Source: a virus
DNA length: 21,517 bases
Virus record (IMG/VR): IMGVR_UViG_3300036985_000848
Span: 1 to 21,517 of that record
Strand: one strand, 5' to 3'
Shown one piece after another: positions 1-6,311 of this stretch (its first letter is position 1; the number at the start of each line of letters is the position of its first letter). The position numbers and the translations under genes were made by a program. The notes beneath the pieces are model-generated. The model ran no database searches, was not told where the DNA came from, and was given only the letters and a program-made list of their open reading frames with translations.

Positions 1-143
1 GACAATTTACATATACTGTTTACGAATCTGCGAATCCTATTGTCATTGTAGACCAAGCTATTGATTATTATAGCACTCTAAGTGTAGTAGAAGAAGGAAG
101 AATGGTAGTAGCAGGAGTAGTAACAAATACAATTTACGATTAA
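1..143 (+). CDS. C-terminal end of an unidentified phage protein (5' truncated)
   Basis: An open frame enters from the left edge and gives 46 residues ending in TVVTNTIYD-like sequence before a TAA stop at 141-143. The stop overlaps the ATG of the portal gene (TAATG), so the two genes are translationally coupled and cotranscribed. The visible tail is rich in valine, isoleucine and threonine, compatible with a beta-structured protein, but there is no recognisable motif. A structural or virion role is only inferred from position directly before the portal. The start and most of the gene lie outside the window. Confidence 0.7.
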   Translation, partial: QFTYTVYESANPIVIVDQAIDYYSTLSVVEEGRMVVAGVVTNTIYD

Positions 144-1468
144 TGAAAATTTTAGGTTTTGAATTCGGAGCAAATAAATCCGTAGAAGTACAAGAATTAG
201 GAGGGTATCAAGCATTCTCTACACCATTCTTGAAAGTAGGAAGAGGAGATTTGTCTCTACCTTATGTAAATGCTCGTTTAAACGTTGGTAATTTCGTTAG
301 ATTTGGTTCGGACAATCTTTTCCCTCAGCTTTTAAATCAGATGTATTATACATCACCTTTGCACGGTGCAGTAGTTGACTTTAAAACGAATGCTGCAGTA
401 GGTGGTGGTTATGAATTGCAATATCCTCAAATATCTTCACCGATGGAGAAAGTAGACATCTATGCTTTTGAAAAGCGAATGAATCTAAAGAAGGTTTTAC
501 CTGCAGTTACTAAAGAAAAAATCATTCACGGTAGAGTATACTTTCATTTGCGATTCAATCAAACTGGAACACTTATATTTTGTAAGCATATAGCTGCAGA
601 TAAAGTAAGAAAGAACGCAACAAACGATTTATACTACATTTGCGATGATTGGAGTACACAGATAAATATTCAGACCATTTGTCCATATAAATTCAACACC
701 AAAGAACGTGAATTTCTTTATTGTTATGAAGATTATTCAGTTGGTCAAGACGTTTACACACTTCCACAGTATTCATCTTGTATGAATTGGGCGTTTTTAG
801 ATGGCGAGATGTCATATCTTCAAAAGTCAAACATACAAAATTCTATTTTTCCATCGTTTGCTATGATGTTTCCAAAGAAGCCACAGAACGAAGAAGAAAA
901 GCAGAACATAAAAACTACAATAGACAGGGCAAAAGGTGCTACAAACGCAGGAAAAGCTATTGCATTTTTCGCTAATAACAAGGAATCACTTCCAACGATT
1001 GAAGCAATACCTACAAATTCAAATGACAACTTATTTCAAGTAACTACAGAAAGCATAGATTCAAAGATTTGCCAAGCACATATCATAGATCCTATCTTGA
1101 TGGGTATTCGTGTAAGTGGTAAGCTAGGAAGTGGTAGCGACATTAAACAATCGTATGTAATATTTGAAAAAAATAGTATTATTCCATTGCGTAATTCAGT
1201 AGAAGAAATCTTTAACGAGATTCTAGACATTTGTAAGATTAATGCAAAATTAGTAATCAATAACTTTCAGATTGTTAATGAAACGATTGTAGAACTAGAC
1301 TCTACTTCATCTGCTACTTCAGATGCATTAAATGCAATGTCTCCTTTAGTAGCTAACAAGGTACTAGATTCAATGACACAAAATGAAATTCGTAAGTTAG
1401 CTAGTTTGCCTCCAGTAGATGGTGGTGATGTAGCTTCTTCTTCAACTTCTTCAACTCCTGCACTATGA
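143..1468 (+). CDS. phage portal protein
   Basis: Predicted portal, the dodecameric ring at one capsid vertex through which DNA enters and leaves. The 441-residue length fits the family. An early segment (about residues 55-95) reads FGSDNLFPQLLNQMYYTSPL followed by a hydrophobic stretch and AAVGGGYEL, the usual pattern of portals from Bacteroidetes phages (ordered residues before an N-x-x-P, then a helix, then a glycine-rich turn). Around residues 310-360 an A-H-x-x-x-P-x-x-x-G-I segment, a G-x-L-G-S motif and a helix ending in IIPLRNSVEEIFNEIL match the wing/stem region typical of portals. The C-terminus is a low-complexity Ser/Thr tail. The ATG overlaps the upstream TAA, and the 3' end overlaps the next gene by four bases. 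Family assignment rests on sequence pattern only; SPP1-type portal is the likely class. Confidence 0.75.
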   Translation: MKILGFEFGANKSVEVQELGGYQAFSTPFLKVGRGDLSLPYVNARLNVGNFVRFGSDNLFPQLLNQMYYTSPLHGAVVDFKTNAAVGGGYELQYPQISSPMEKVDIYAFEKRMNLKKVLPAVTKEKIIHGRVYFHLRFNQTGTLIFCKHIAADKVRKNATNDLYYICDDWSTQINIQTICPYKFNTKEREFLYCYEDYSVGQDVYTLPQYSSCMNWAFLDGEMSYLQKSNIQNSIFPSFAMMFPKKPQNEEEKQNIKTTIDRAKGATNAGKAIAFFANNKESLPTIEAIPTNSNDNLFQVTTESIDSKICQAHIIDPILMGIRVSGKLGSGSDIKQSYVIFEKNSIIPLRNSVEEIFNEILDICKINAKLVINNFQIVNETIVELDSTSSATSDALNAMSPLVANKVLDSMTQNEIRKLASLPPVDGGDVASSSTSSTPAL

Positions 1469-1974
1469 TTTACTTTGTAACAGAAAACTATTTAAAAACG
1501 CAAACACCAATTACTGCGAATATTGATGTTAACAACATCGTACCGTTTATTAAAACTCAAAGTGATATGAGAATAATGCCAATTCTAGGTACTTACTTTT
1601 ATAACTACATATTGACTGCATACAACGATCAAACGTTAACAGTTGACGAAGAAGAGTTAGTCACATATATTCAACCTGCGATAGCTTGGCGAAGTGCAGA
1701 AGATGCTGCTTTCGGTTTATCTTATCAATTAAAGAATAAAGGAATACAAACGCAGAACGGTGACTATTCTAATAACGTGAATCAAAGTGAAGTTAACTTT
1801 GTTCAAGACCATTACGCACAAAAAGCAAGTTTCTACGAATCAAGATTATGGAAGTATCTTGATACTAATAGAGATTTGTTTGCGAACTTTATTTCACAGT
1901 TAAACAAAGATTCAGACATCAGACCTGCAGTACAACAAACACAAGGATTTAACGATTCTATACTTTTTTTATAA
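1465..1974 (+). CDS. putative head-tail connector protein (DUF6712-like)
   Basis: The 169-residue product begins MIYFVTENYLKTQTPITANI and continues with a segment rich in conserved-looking hydrophobics (MRIMPILGTYFYNYIL, then a helix with IQPAIAWRSAEDAAF). This resembles the DUF6712 proteins found beside portals in Bacteroidetes phages, which I take to be head-completion or adaptor proteins similar in role to gp6/gp15. The ATG overlaps the portal stop (ATGA), so coupled translation and a shared neck assembly role are reasonable. No catalytic motif is seen. The role is inferred from position and recalled family resemblance rather than from a diagnostic motif. Confidence 0.5.
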   Translation: MIYFVTENYLKTQTPITANIDVNNIVPFIKTQSDMRIMPILGTYFYNYILTAYNDQTLTVDEEELVTYIQPAIAWRSAEDAAFGLSYQLKNKGIQTQNGDYSNNVNQSEVNFVQDHYAQKASFYESRLWKYLDTNRDLFANFISQLNKDSDIRPAVQQTQGFNDSILFL

Positions 1975-1983
1975 TAAACCACA

Positions 1984-2220
1984 ATGCTTGAAATTTTAGA
2001 AACCATCAAAAAGCACGGTGCTTTAGGAATGACCGTAATTGCTTTAATATGGATGAACAGTAGATTGTCATCTGTAGAAGAAAGATTATTCCAGTGCTTG
2101 AATGATCGTCAAGAAGTTAAACAAGCATCTACCCATAGTGAGCTATTTATAAAGAATAAACTAATTGCAATGCTACCGAATGAACAACGTAAAAAGAATA
2201 TTAAAAGAGTTATTTCGTGA
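1984..2220 (+). CDS. small single-membrane-span protein, holin or holin-accessory candidate
   Basis: A 78-residue protein with one hydrophobic segment near the N-terminus (about residues 12-25, GALGMTVIALIWM) followed by a charged, probably helical domain (SSVEERLFQCLNDRQEV). One N-terminal span with a soluble amphipathic tail resembles small membrane proteins of phage lysis cassettes, although the polarity cannot be settled by eye. It lies between the connector gene and a second membrane protein, upstream of the spanin and endolysin candidates, which supports a lysis role. The start is ATG at 1984, nine bases after the previous stop. The end overlaps the next gene by about 40 bases. Confidence 0.55.
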   Translation: MLEILETIKKHGALGMTVIALIWMNSRLSSVEERLFQCLNDRQEVKQASTHSELFIKNKLIAMLPNEQRKKNIKRVIS

Positions 2221-2410
2221 CACTTTAAAGAAAGACGGCAAATGGTCAAGAACTTCGCTTACAATGTTTACTTCTTTTTCTATATGTGTGCTTGTTGGCT
2301 TAATAGATTTCTTTCATTGTGGTTTTAATACTGAAGTATTCTTCGGTTTCTTATCTGTTGCAGTAGGTAGTAAGATTTCGGATGCATTTAGCAAGAAGAT
2401 TCATAGCTAA
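2180..2410 (+). CDS. two-span membrane protein, holin candidate
   Basis: I chose ATG 2180 (MNNVKRILKELFRDTL) over a TTG at 2165 because the downstream start gives a basic amphipathic N-terminus followed directly by KKDGKWSRTSLTMF, a pattern I recall from small membrane proteins of Bacteroidetes phages. The 76-residue product has two hydrophobic segments (about 27-45 and 49-64) joined by a short polar loop, and a charged C-terminus (SDAFSKKIHS). Two spans in under 80 residues with charged ends fits a class II holin, which would release the signal-less endolysin encoded downstream. It overlaps the 3' end of the preceding membrane-protein gene in another frame. The holin role is inferred from topology and neighbourhood. 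Confidence 0.55.
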   Translation: MNNVKRILKELFRDTLKKDGKWSRTSLTMFTSFSICVLVGLIDFFHCGFNTEVFFGFLSVAVGSKISDAFSKKIHS

Positions 2411-2417
2411 TATATTA

Positions 2418-2425
2418 TACATTTG
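2418..2425 (+). promoter_or_regulatory. candidate Bacteroidetes promoter -7 element before the spanin gene
   Basis: TACATTTG matches the TAnnTTTG consensus. No clean -33 TTG lies 19-21 bases upstream, so strength is uncertain. It would give the spanin gene at 2518 a leader of roughly 85 bases, in a gap containing two paired repeats: TATATTATAC at 2411-2420 and 2452-2461, and CACATATAAAA at 2467-2477 and 2507-2517. Confidence 0.35.
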
Positions 2426-2517
2426 TAACAAATTAAGTACATTTTAGCTATTATATTATACGTTATCACATATAAAAAAACGGATTATCTATACATTATA
2501 TTTAAACACATATAAAA

Positions 2518-2958
2518 ATGAAAATAAACTACACACATTTAGCAACATTGATTTTTATGTTTCTGCTATCTATTTATCTATTCTTTTTGATTTCTTGTTC
2601 AGCTAAGTTTCATCAAAGAAAATTTATTCAGAAAGGTGGTAAGATAATATGCGACACTACAATGGTTACTGTAACCGACACAATTCGAGTAAACGGTAAA
2701 GATTCAATTATTTACCGTCAAGTTTCTGTTAAATGTCCTGAACTACAAGCACCATTAACTAGATATGAGATTAGATACCAATATAAGACGATTAGAGATA
2801 GCTTTGAGACGATTCGATACATCACGAAGTTTAAATATAAAGAAGCTATTAAAACGATTAAAAACGATAAAAGAAAAGGTTTTGCTTTTAACTTTAGATT
2901 TCTAGGTATAATCGCATTTCTTATCTTATTAATTATACTTTTGTTTAAATTTAAATAG
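2518..2958 (+). CDS. putative unimolecular spanin: lipoprotein with C-terminal membrane anchor
   Basis: The 146-residue protein begins with a short polar stretch and a hydrophobic segment (residues 9-26) ending in the lipobox L24-I25-S26-C27, predicting acylation at Cys27 and outer-membrane attachment. The middle (about 45-120) is polar and rich in Thr, Val, Ile and Tyr, consistent with beta strands spanning the periplasm. Residues 128-143 (FLGIIAFLILLIILLF) form a C-terminal membrane helix followed by KFK, which suits an inner-membrane anchor with a positive cytoplasmic end. This is the architecture of phage T1 gp11, the type u-spanin, which fuses inner and outer membranes in the last step of lysis of Gram-negative hosts. 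It sits between holin candidates and the endolysin candidate. Function is inferred from topology and context; I see no sequence motif specific to spanins. Confidence 0.6.
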   Translation: MKINYTHLATLIFMFLLSIYLFFLISCSAKFHQRKFIQKGGKIICDTTMVTVTDTIRVNGKDSIIYRQVSVKCPELQAPLTRYEIRYQYKTIRDSFETIRYITKFKYKEAIKTIKNDKRKGFAFNFRFLGIIAFLILLIILLFKFK

Positions 2959-2964
2959 AACTAT

Positions 2965-3564
2965 ATGGATATTGAAAAGTATAAAGGAGTGACCATCAAC
3001 GGCTCACATTTTCCTGATAAACCGATTTCAAATAATGCTAAGATTTCATTTAACGATGAGATACTAAAAGAGTACATTCCAACGATTGAAAAGATGAATA
3101 TCTCTAAAGGTTTGAAATTGCTTTTAATAGTAATGACTGATCACGAAGGATTCAAAGTAGGTACACGAAGTTATAGAACAAACAATCCCGGTAATATCGG
3201 AAATACTGATAGTGGTGCAAATGTGAAACTAGCAAGTTTAGAGATTGGAATAGGTAGACAAATAGATTACTTTACTAAAATTATTGAAGGTAGGTCTAAT
3301 ACATATCCAATGAATAAACAAGTCAACATCAAACCGTATTATTCAAGTGAGATAGCAAAGAATATTAAGACTTATCAGATGTCACCTTATGTACCGGGTT
3401 ATCGTTTTATCTTTACAGGGCAATTAGACCAATTTATTAAAATCTATTCAACTGGAGCAAGAGCAGGAAACAGTTATTTAAGTGAGATAATTTCATTCTT
3501 TAAAAATCACGGTATTGAACTAGATTCAAAAAGCACATTGCAAGAAATCAATAATATTAAATAA
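2965..3564 (+). CDS. endolysin candidate (lysozyme/transglycosylase-like glycan hydrolase)
   Basis: A 199-residue protein with no signal peptide. Residues 50-80 read as a helix followed by T58-D-H-E61-G and then N73-N-P-G-N-I-G79, a combination seen in glycan-cleaving endolysins and lytic transglycosylase-like folds, where the Glu after the first helix is the usual catalytic acid. E61 is the best catalytic candidate. The following LASLEIGIGRQIDYF and a helical region complete a single compact domain. No cell-wall-binding domain is visible. It lies six bases after the spanin candidate and is followed directly by an intrinsic terminator, so it closes the lysis cassette. The exact bond cleaved (muramidase or glucosaminidase type) cannot be settled by eye, and a virion-associated role is possible. 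Confidence 0.6.
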   Translation: MDIEKYKGVTINGSHFPDKPISNNAKISFNDEILKEYIPTIEKMNISKGLKLLLIVMTDHEGFKVGTRSYRTNNPGNIGNTDSGANVKLASLEIGIGRQIDYFTKIIEGRSNTYPMNKQVNIKPYYSSEIAKNIKTYQMSPYVPGYRFIFTGQLDQFIKIYSTGARAGNSYLSEIISFFKNHGIELDSKSTLQEINNIK

Positions 3565-3569
3565 TGCTA

Positions 3570-3594
3570 AAGCCTTCATAACGAAGGTTTTTTT
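3570..3594 (+). terminator. intrinsic terminator closing the lysis cassette
   Basis: AAGCCTTC (3570-3577) pairs with GAAGGTTT (3583-3590) with one G-T wobble around an ATAAC loop, followed by a run of seven T. It begins six bases after the endolysin stop. Confidence 0.85.
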
Positions 3595-3658
3595 ATCGCA
3601 AAATGTCACGTTTATTACTTAAAAAACTAGACAAATCATTTACCTAAAACATAAACAA

Positions 3659-4693
3659 ATGTCGAATAATAGAATAAGATTGAAGCCAGATGAACTAGAG
3701 ATAATTAAACAATATAGAGGAATAAAAAACGCAACAGATTCAGCAGATGTAAACGATGAAGACGTTAAGCACGGTTGGTTAAAGACTGACAAAGCTAGTT
3801 TATTCTTTAAAAATCCAAACTTTAAAACAGAACAAGAACAAGGATTTGCTATAATAAAAGAAGAAACAATACAAGCAACAAAGAAGCATTCACCAAAGTA
3901 TAAGCAGATAGAACGTGTTGAAGATAAAGAAGCTAACTTATTAGTGATTGATATTGCAGATTTACACATCGGTAAACTATCATCAGCATTTGAAACTGGA
4001 GAAACTTATAACTGTCAAATCGCAGTACAAAGAGCAAAGGAAGGTTTAATAGGAATCATTCAAAAGAGTAAAGGTTATTCAATAGATAAAATACTATTTG
4101 TTGCAGGAAACGATATTCTTCACACAGATAATACAAAGAGTTCGACTACTGCAGGAACGCCACAAGATACGGATGGAATGTGGTATGATAATTTTCTAAC
4201 TGCAAAACAACTATACATAGATCTATTAGAGATGTTAATACCTATTGCAGAAGTTGAAGTAGTTTATAATCCATCAAATCACGATTACACACACGGTTTC
4301 TTTTTGTTGCAATTAATTGAAGCACATTTTCACAAGAGCAATAACATTGTTTTTAACGTTGACTTGAAACATCGCAAAGCATTCCAGTACTATGACAACT
4401 TCATAGGCACTACGCATGGAGATGGTGCAAAACTAGAAGCATTACCATTATTATATGCAACAGAACATTCAATACTTTGGGCGAATACTAAACACAGATA
4501 CGTTTATACGCATCATGTTCACCATAAATCAGGAAAAGACTTTCCGGGTATCACAATAGAAAGCCTACGTTCACCTTCAGGTACTGATTCTTGGCATCAC
4601 AGAAACGGTTTTTGTGGAGGAGTAAAAGCAGTAGAAGGTTATATTCATTCAAAATATAATGGGCAAGTCGCTAGGTTAACACATTTATTTTAA
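3659..4693 (+). CDS. calcineurin-like metallophosphoesterase
   Basis: The 344-residue protein carries the two-metal phosphoesterase motifs in order: D101-x-H103 (IADLHIG), G150-N-D152, N207-H208-D209 (in the place of the usual GNHD), H253-G-D255 and a histidine cluster H285-H286-V-H288-H289 corresponding to the GHxH motif. About 90 residues precede the first motif and begin with a short helix-like LKPDELEIIKQYRG. The family hydrolyses phosphomono- or diesters, including DNA ends and cyclic nucleotides; the substrate here is unknown. It stands between the lysis terminator and the control region, as a single-gene transcription unit with no clear TAnnTTTG box in its 64-base upstream gap. SbcD-like nuclease activity is conceivable, but no SbcC partner is seen. 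Confidence 0.8.
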   Translation: MSNNRIRLKPDELEIIKQYRGIKNATDSADVNDEDVKHGWLKTDKASLFFKNPNFKTEQEQGFAIIKEETIQATKKHSPKYKQIERVEDKEANLLVIDIADLHIGKLSSAFETGETYNCQIAVQRAKEGLIGIIQKSKGYSIDKILFVAGNDILHTDNTKSSTTAGTPQDTDGMWYDNFLTAKQLYIDLLEMLIPIAEVEVVYNPSNHDYTHGFFLLQLIEAHFHKSNNIVFNVDLKHRKAFQYYDNFIGTTHGDGAKLEALPLLYATEHSILWANTKHRYVYTHHVHHKSGKDFPGITIESLRSPSGTDSWHHRNGFCGGVKAVEGYIHSKYNGQVARLTHLF

Positions 4694-4701
4694 TATATTT
4701 G
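4694..4701 (+). promoter_or_regulatory. candidate -7 element just after the phosphoesterase stop
   Basis: TATATTTG is a perfect TAnnTTTG match starting on the base after the TAA at 4691-4693. No TTG lies at the preferred distance upstream. A transcript from here would run only about 60 bases to the terminator at 4742-4766, so it would be either a short RNA or a leader subject to read-through control. Confidence 0.3.
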
Positions 4702-4741
4702 CAGAGTTAAAATTTTTGTTTTGTTTAGGTTTGGATTGATT

Positions 4742-4766
4742 GGAGGTGTAATAGCCTCCTTTTTTT
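4742..4766 (+). terminator. intrinsic terminator, first of two identical copies
   Basis: GGAGG pairs with CCTCC around TGTAATAG (the inner T and G can add a wobble pair), followed by seven T. The hairpin and T-run are identical in sequence to the terminator at 8718-8741. It ends transcription from the phosphoesterase gene before the early control region. Confidence 0.85.
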
Positions 4767-4792
4767 GTCTGAATTAAACGTTAATAATAACA

Positions 4793-4881
4793 TTTTGTAA
4801 GGTTATAAGCTGATATTATGTAAAGTTTTGTAAGGTTATAACCTTAAATTAAGTATTTTTCACCTTAATTAAGTGTTTTTC
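4793..4881 (+). repeat. clustered direct repeats and palindromes upstream of the early promoter
   Basis: A 16-base direct repeat TTTTGTAAGGTTATAA occurs at 4793-4808 and 4826-4841, exactly 33 bases apart, with a weaker related copy at about 4816-4827. The second copy is part of a perfect 16-base palindrome TAAGGTTATAACCTTA (4831-4846). It is followed by a 20-base imperfect tandem pair at 4842-4861 and 4862-4881 (both CCTTAA-type followed by AAGT and a T-run), the second containing the palindrome CTTAATTAAG (4864-4873). No gene is present between 4694 and 5017. The arrangement suggests operator sites or origin iterons; which one is not decided by the sequence. Confidence 0.7.
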
Positions 4882-4957
4882 TCCATCTTGAAAGCCTTAT
4901 AAACATTGACATCTTAAAAATAAATGAAAATATTTGTGATAAAATTGTTGAAAAGTA

Positions 4958-4987
4958 TTGTTTATATAAACATTGTACATATATTTG
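4958..4987 (+). promoter_or_regulatory. strong early promoter, Bacteroidetes type
   Basis: TTG at 4958-4960 (-33) and TATATTTG at 4980-4987 (-7) are separated by 19 bases, matching the Bacteroidetes primary sigma consensus. Transcription would start at about 4992-4995, giving a short A-rich leader to the ATG at 5018 and driving the long early operon to the terminator at 8718. This is the only box in the window with both elements at ideal spacing. Confidence 0.75.
4959..4972. promoter_or_regulatory. 14-base perfect palindrome in the promoter spacer, operator candidate
   Basis: TGTTTATATAAACA is perfectly self-complementary and lies between the -33 and -7 elements of the early promoter, overlapping the last two bases of the -33 TTG. 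A protein bound here would compete with RNA polymerase. The half-site context ATAAACATTG recurs at 4899-4908 and 4966-4975. The binding protein is not identified; the ribbon-helix-helix protein at 7966 is a possible candidate. Confidence 0.5.
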
Positions 4988-5017
4988 CATATATCAATTA
5001 ACTAAAAACAAAACAAA

Positions 5018-5296
5018 ATGAAAATTAACGTAACAAAAACAGTAACAACAGAAAGCATTGTAGAATTAAATTTCCCTTGCTATGTTAAATCTAAATCAGG
5101 TTATCACCTGTACAAGTTCAAATCTGAAAATGAGATTATTCAAATCTTTGAAGGTGCATCAGGTTTATCTAATTACTATCATTCATCTATTTTAAATGTT
5201 GCAATGGCTACTGCTCTTCAAGAAGGTTGGGAGTTTACTACAGAAGAAGAATTCAATACAATGTTATCAATCATTTTAAAATCATTTGCGTTATGA
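5018..5296 (+). CDS. hypothetical protein, first gene of the early operon
   Basis: A 92-residue protein beginning MKINVTKTVTTESIVELNFP, alternating polar and hydrophobic residues typical of beta strands, followed by a Tyr/Lys-rich segment and a C-terminal helix-like region (EEFNTMLSIILKS). I recognise no domain. It is the first gene after the early promoter, with the A-rich leader AAAACAAA directly before ATG, so it is probably made early and abundantly. First genes of phage early operons often act on the host, but nothing in the sequence shows a target. Its stop overlaps the next ATG (ATGA). Confidence 0.75.
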   Translation: MKINVTKTVTTESIVELNFPCYVKSKSGYHLYKFKSENEIIQIFEGASGLSNYYHSSILNVAMATALQEGWEFTTEEEFNTMLSIILKSFAL

Positions 5297-5508
5297 ATAT
5301 AGGAGATAGAATCGTTGAAAGATACGAAGGTAGAACTGCGACTGCAAGTCACGGAATAGTTAGAATTGTTCACGTTATTAAATCTATTAATGAAATAGAT
5401 CAAACGTGTGAATGTGAAAAATTAGAAGATAACACACAATTAATGTTTAGTTCAGGAAGAATTGCAACATTAAATTTTAATTACATTTTAAAATACTTAT
5501 CAAAATGA
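5293..5508 (+). CDS. hypothetical small early protein
   Basis: I start this gene at ATG 5293 (MNIGDRIVERYEG), which overlaps the previous stop, rather than at a TTG 66 bases upstream inside the preceding gene. The 71-residue product has a charged N-terminus and strands such as GIVRIVHVIKSI and TQLMFSSGRIATLNF, suggesting a small beta-rich or SH3-like fold. The opening GDRI-V pattern is common in small phage proteins with an SH3-like domain, but no family is recognised. It is coupled at both ends by ATGA overlaps. Confidence 0.65.
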   Translation: MNIGDRIVERYEGRTATASHGIVRIVHVIKSINEIDQTCECEKLEDNTQLMFSSGRIATLNFNYILKYLSK

Positions 5509-5777
5509 AAAAGCAACAAGTAATAGATTTGATTGTAGAAATGTCTGCAACTAATCCAGAGATGTCGAATAGCATTCTAGGTAGTGCAATTGTAAATGCT
5601 GCGAATGAATGCAACGATCAAAATTTAAATATTCAGCAATTAAAAGCAAACTTTGAAGCTGGTCTTTATTTAATAGAACAAATAAAAATATGTGAAAATG
5701 ATGTTCAAGATTTAGATATGATTAGACAACGAACAAAATTTTACTTAAGCCTTCACAAAATACTAAACGAATTATGA
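5505..5777 (+). CDS. hypothetical helical early protein
   Basis: The 90-residue protein (MKKQQVIDLIVEMSATNPEM) reads as a bundle of amphipathic helices with no strand-like segments and is mildly acidic. No motif or family is recognised. It is embedded in the early operon with ATGA overlaps at both ends. Confidence 0.65.
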   Translation: MKKQQVIDLIVEMSATNPEMSNSILGSAIVNAANECNDQNLNIQQLKANFEAGLYLIEQIKICENDVQDLDMIRQRTKFYLSLHKILNEL

Positions 5778-5926
5778 ACGAGAGAATCAAAGAACTAGAG
5801 CATCAATTATACTTATCAGATTTCAGAATTAAAAAGCATAATCAAAACAATGAATTTGATGCAGCTGAAAGAGAAGAATACGAAAGAATGTTAATACAAA
5901 CAGAACTAAAAAAACTAAAGAAATGA
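5774..5926 (+). CDS. small coiled-coil-like early protein (50 residues)
   Basis: ATG 5774 overlaps the previous stop as ATGA, and the reading frame gives 50 residues to TGA at 5924-5926. The product (MNERIKELEHQLYLSDFRIK...) is almost entirely charged amphipathic helix with leucines at heptad-like spacing, ending ELKKLKK. Coupled overlaps at both ends and a clean frame support it as a real gene. Function is unknown; a dimeric accessory or DNA-mimic/adaptor role would be speculation. Confidence 0.6.
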   Translation: MNERIKELEHQLYLSDFRIKKHNQNNEFDAAEREEYERMLIQTELKKLKK

Positions 5927-6075
5927 AAGCAATACTAAAAATAAAAAGTACTATTAAACCTGAATTACAAAACACATATACTCCTGCATTGAGTGTGTGT
6001 GATGCTAAAAGAAAGCAATTCTTTACAAGCTACAATATTGATTTAATGAATCAAATTAGACAAGCAAGATTATGA
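5923..6075 (+). CDS. small early protein (50 residues)
   Basis: ATG 5923 overlaps the preceding stop and the frame ends at TGA 6073-6075, which overlaps the next ATG. The 50-residue product is basic (MKAILKIKSTIKPELQ..., ending NQIRQARL) with a single Cys. No family is recognised. It is supported mainly by the unbroken chain of ATGA overlaps in this operon. Confidence 0.55.
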   Translation: MKAILKIKSTIKPELQNTYTPALSVCDAKRKQFFTSYNIDLMNQIRQARL

Positions 6076-6311
6076 AAACAGAAACAAAACTACTTGGTGC
6101 AATCGGAATAATGCCAGTACTAGCAGACTTCCTAGAAGACCAAGAATTCAACCAACAGATGAAGATGGTAGCAAATGATTTAATAGCATCAATAAGACGG
6201 TTTGACAACTATTTTATGCGAGATGCTGACATCGAATTAATAGACCAACAAGTAAACATTCAACGAGCCTTTAGACAATGGCTAAAACAACTAGAAGATG
6301 AGAGAGATTGA
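6072..6311 (+). CDS. hypothetical helical early protein
   Basis: A 79-residue protein (MKTETKLLGAIGIMPVLADF) with a short hydrophobic N-terminal helix and then acidic helices (LEDQEFNQQMKMVANDL; FRQWLKQLEDERD). The length of the hydrophobic part is too short for a confident membrane span. No domain is recognised. Its last 14 bases overlap the DnaA-like gene. Confidence 0.65.
   Translation: MKTETKLLGAIGIMPVLADFLEDQEFNQQMKMVANDLIASIRRFDNYFMRDADIELIDQQVNIQRAFRQWLKQLEDERD

Noticed and set aside
778-1260. Open frames on both strands inside the portal gene
   Set aside because: They lie in shadow frames of a well-supported long gene and show no recognisable motif, start context or coupling.
2165-2182. 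TTG at 2165 as start of the two-span membrane protein
   Set aside because: ATG 2180 gives the family-like N-terminus, and the five extra residues add nothing.
5227-5292. Upstream TTG as start of the 5293 gene
   Set aside because: It would extend 66 bases into the preceding gene, while ATG 5293 makes the standard ATGA overlap.
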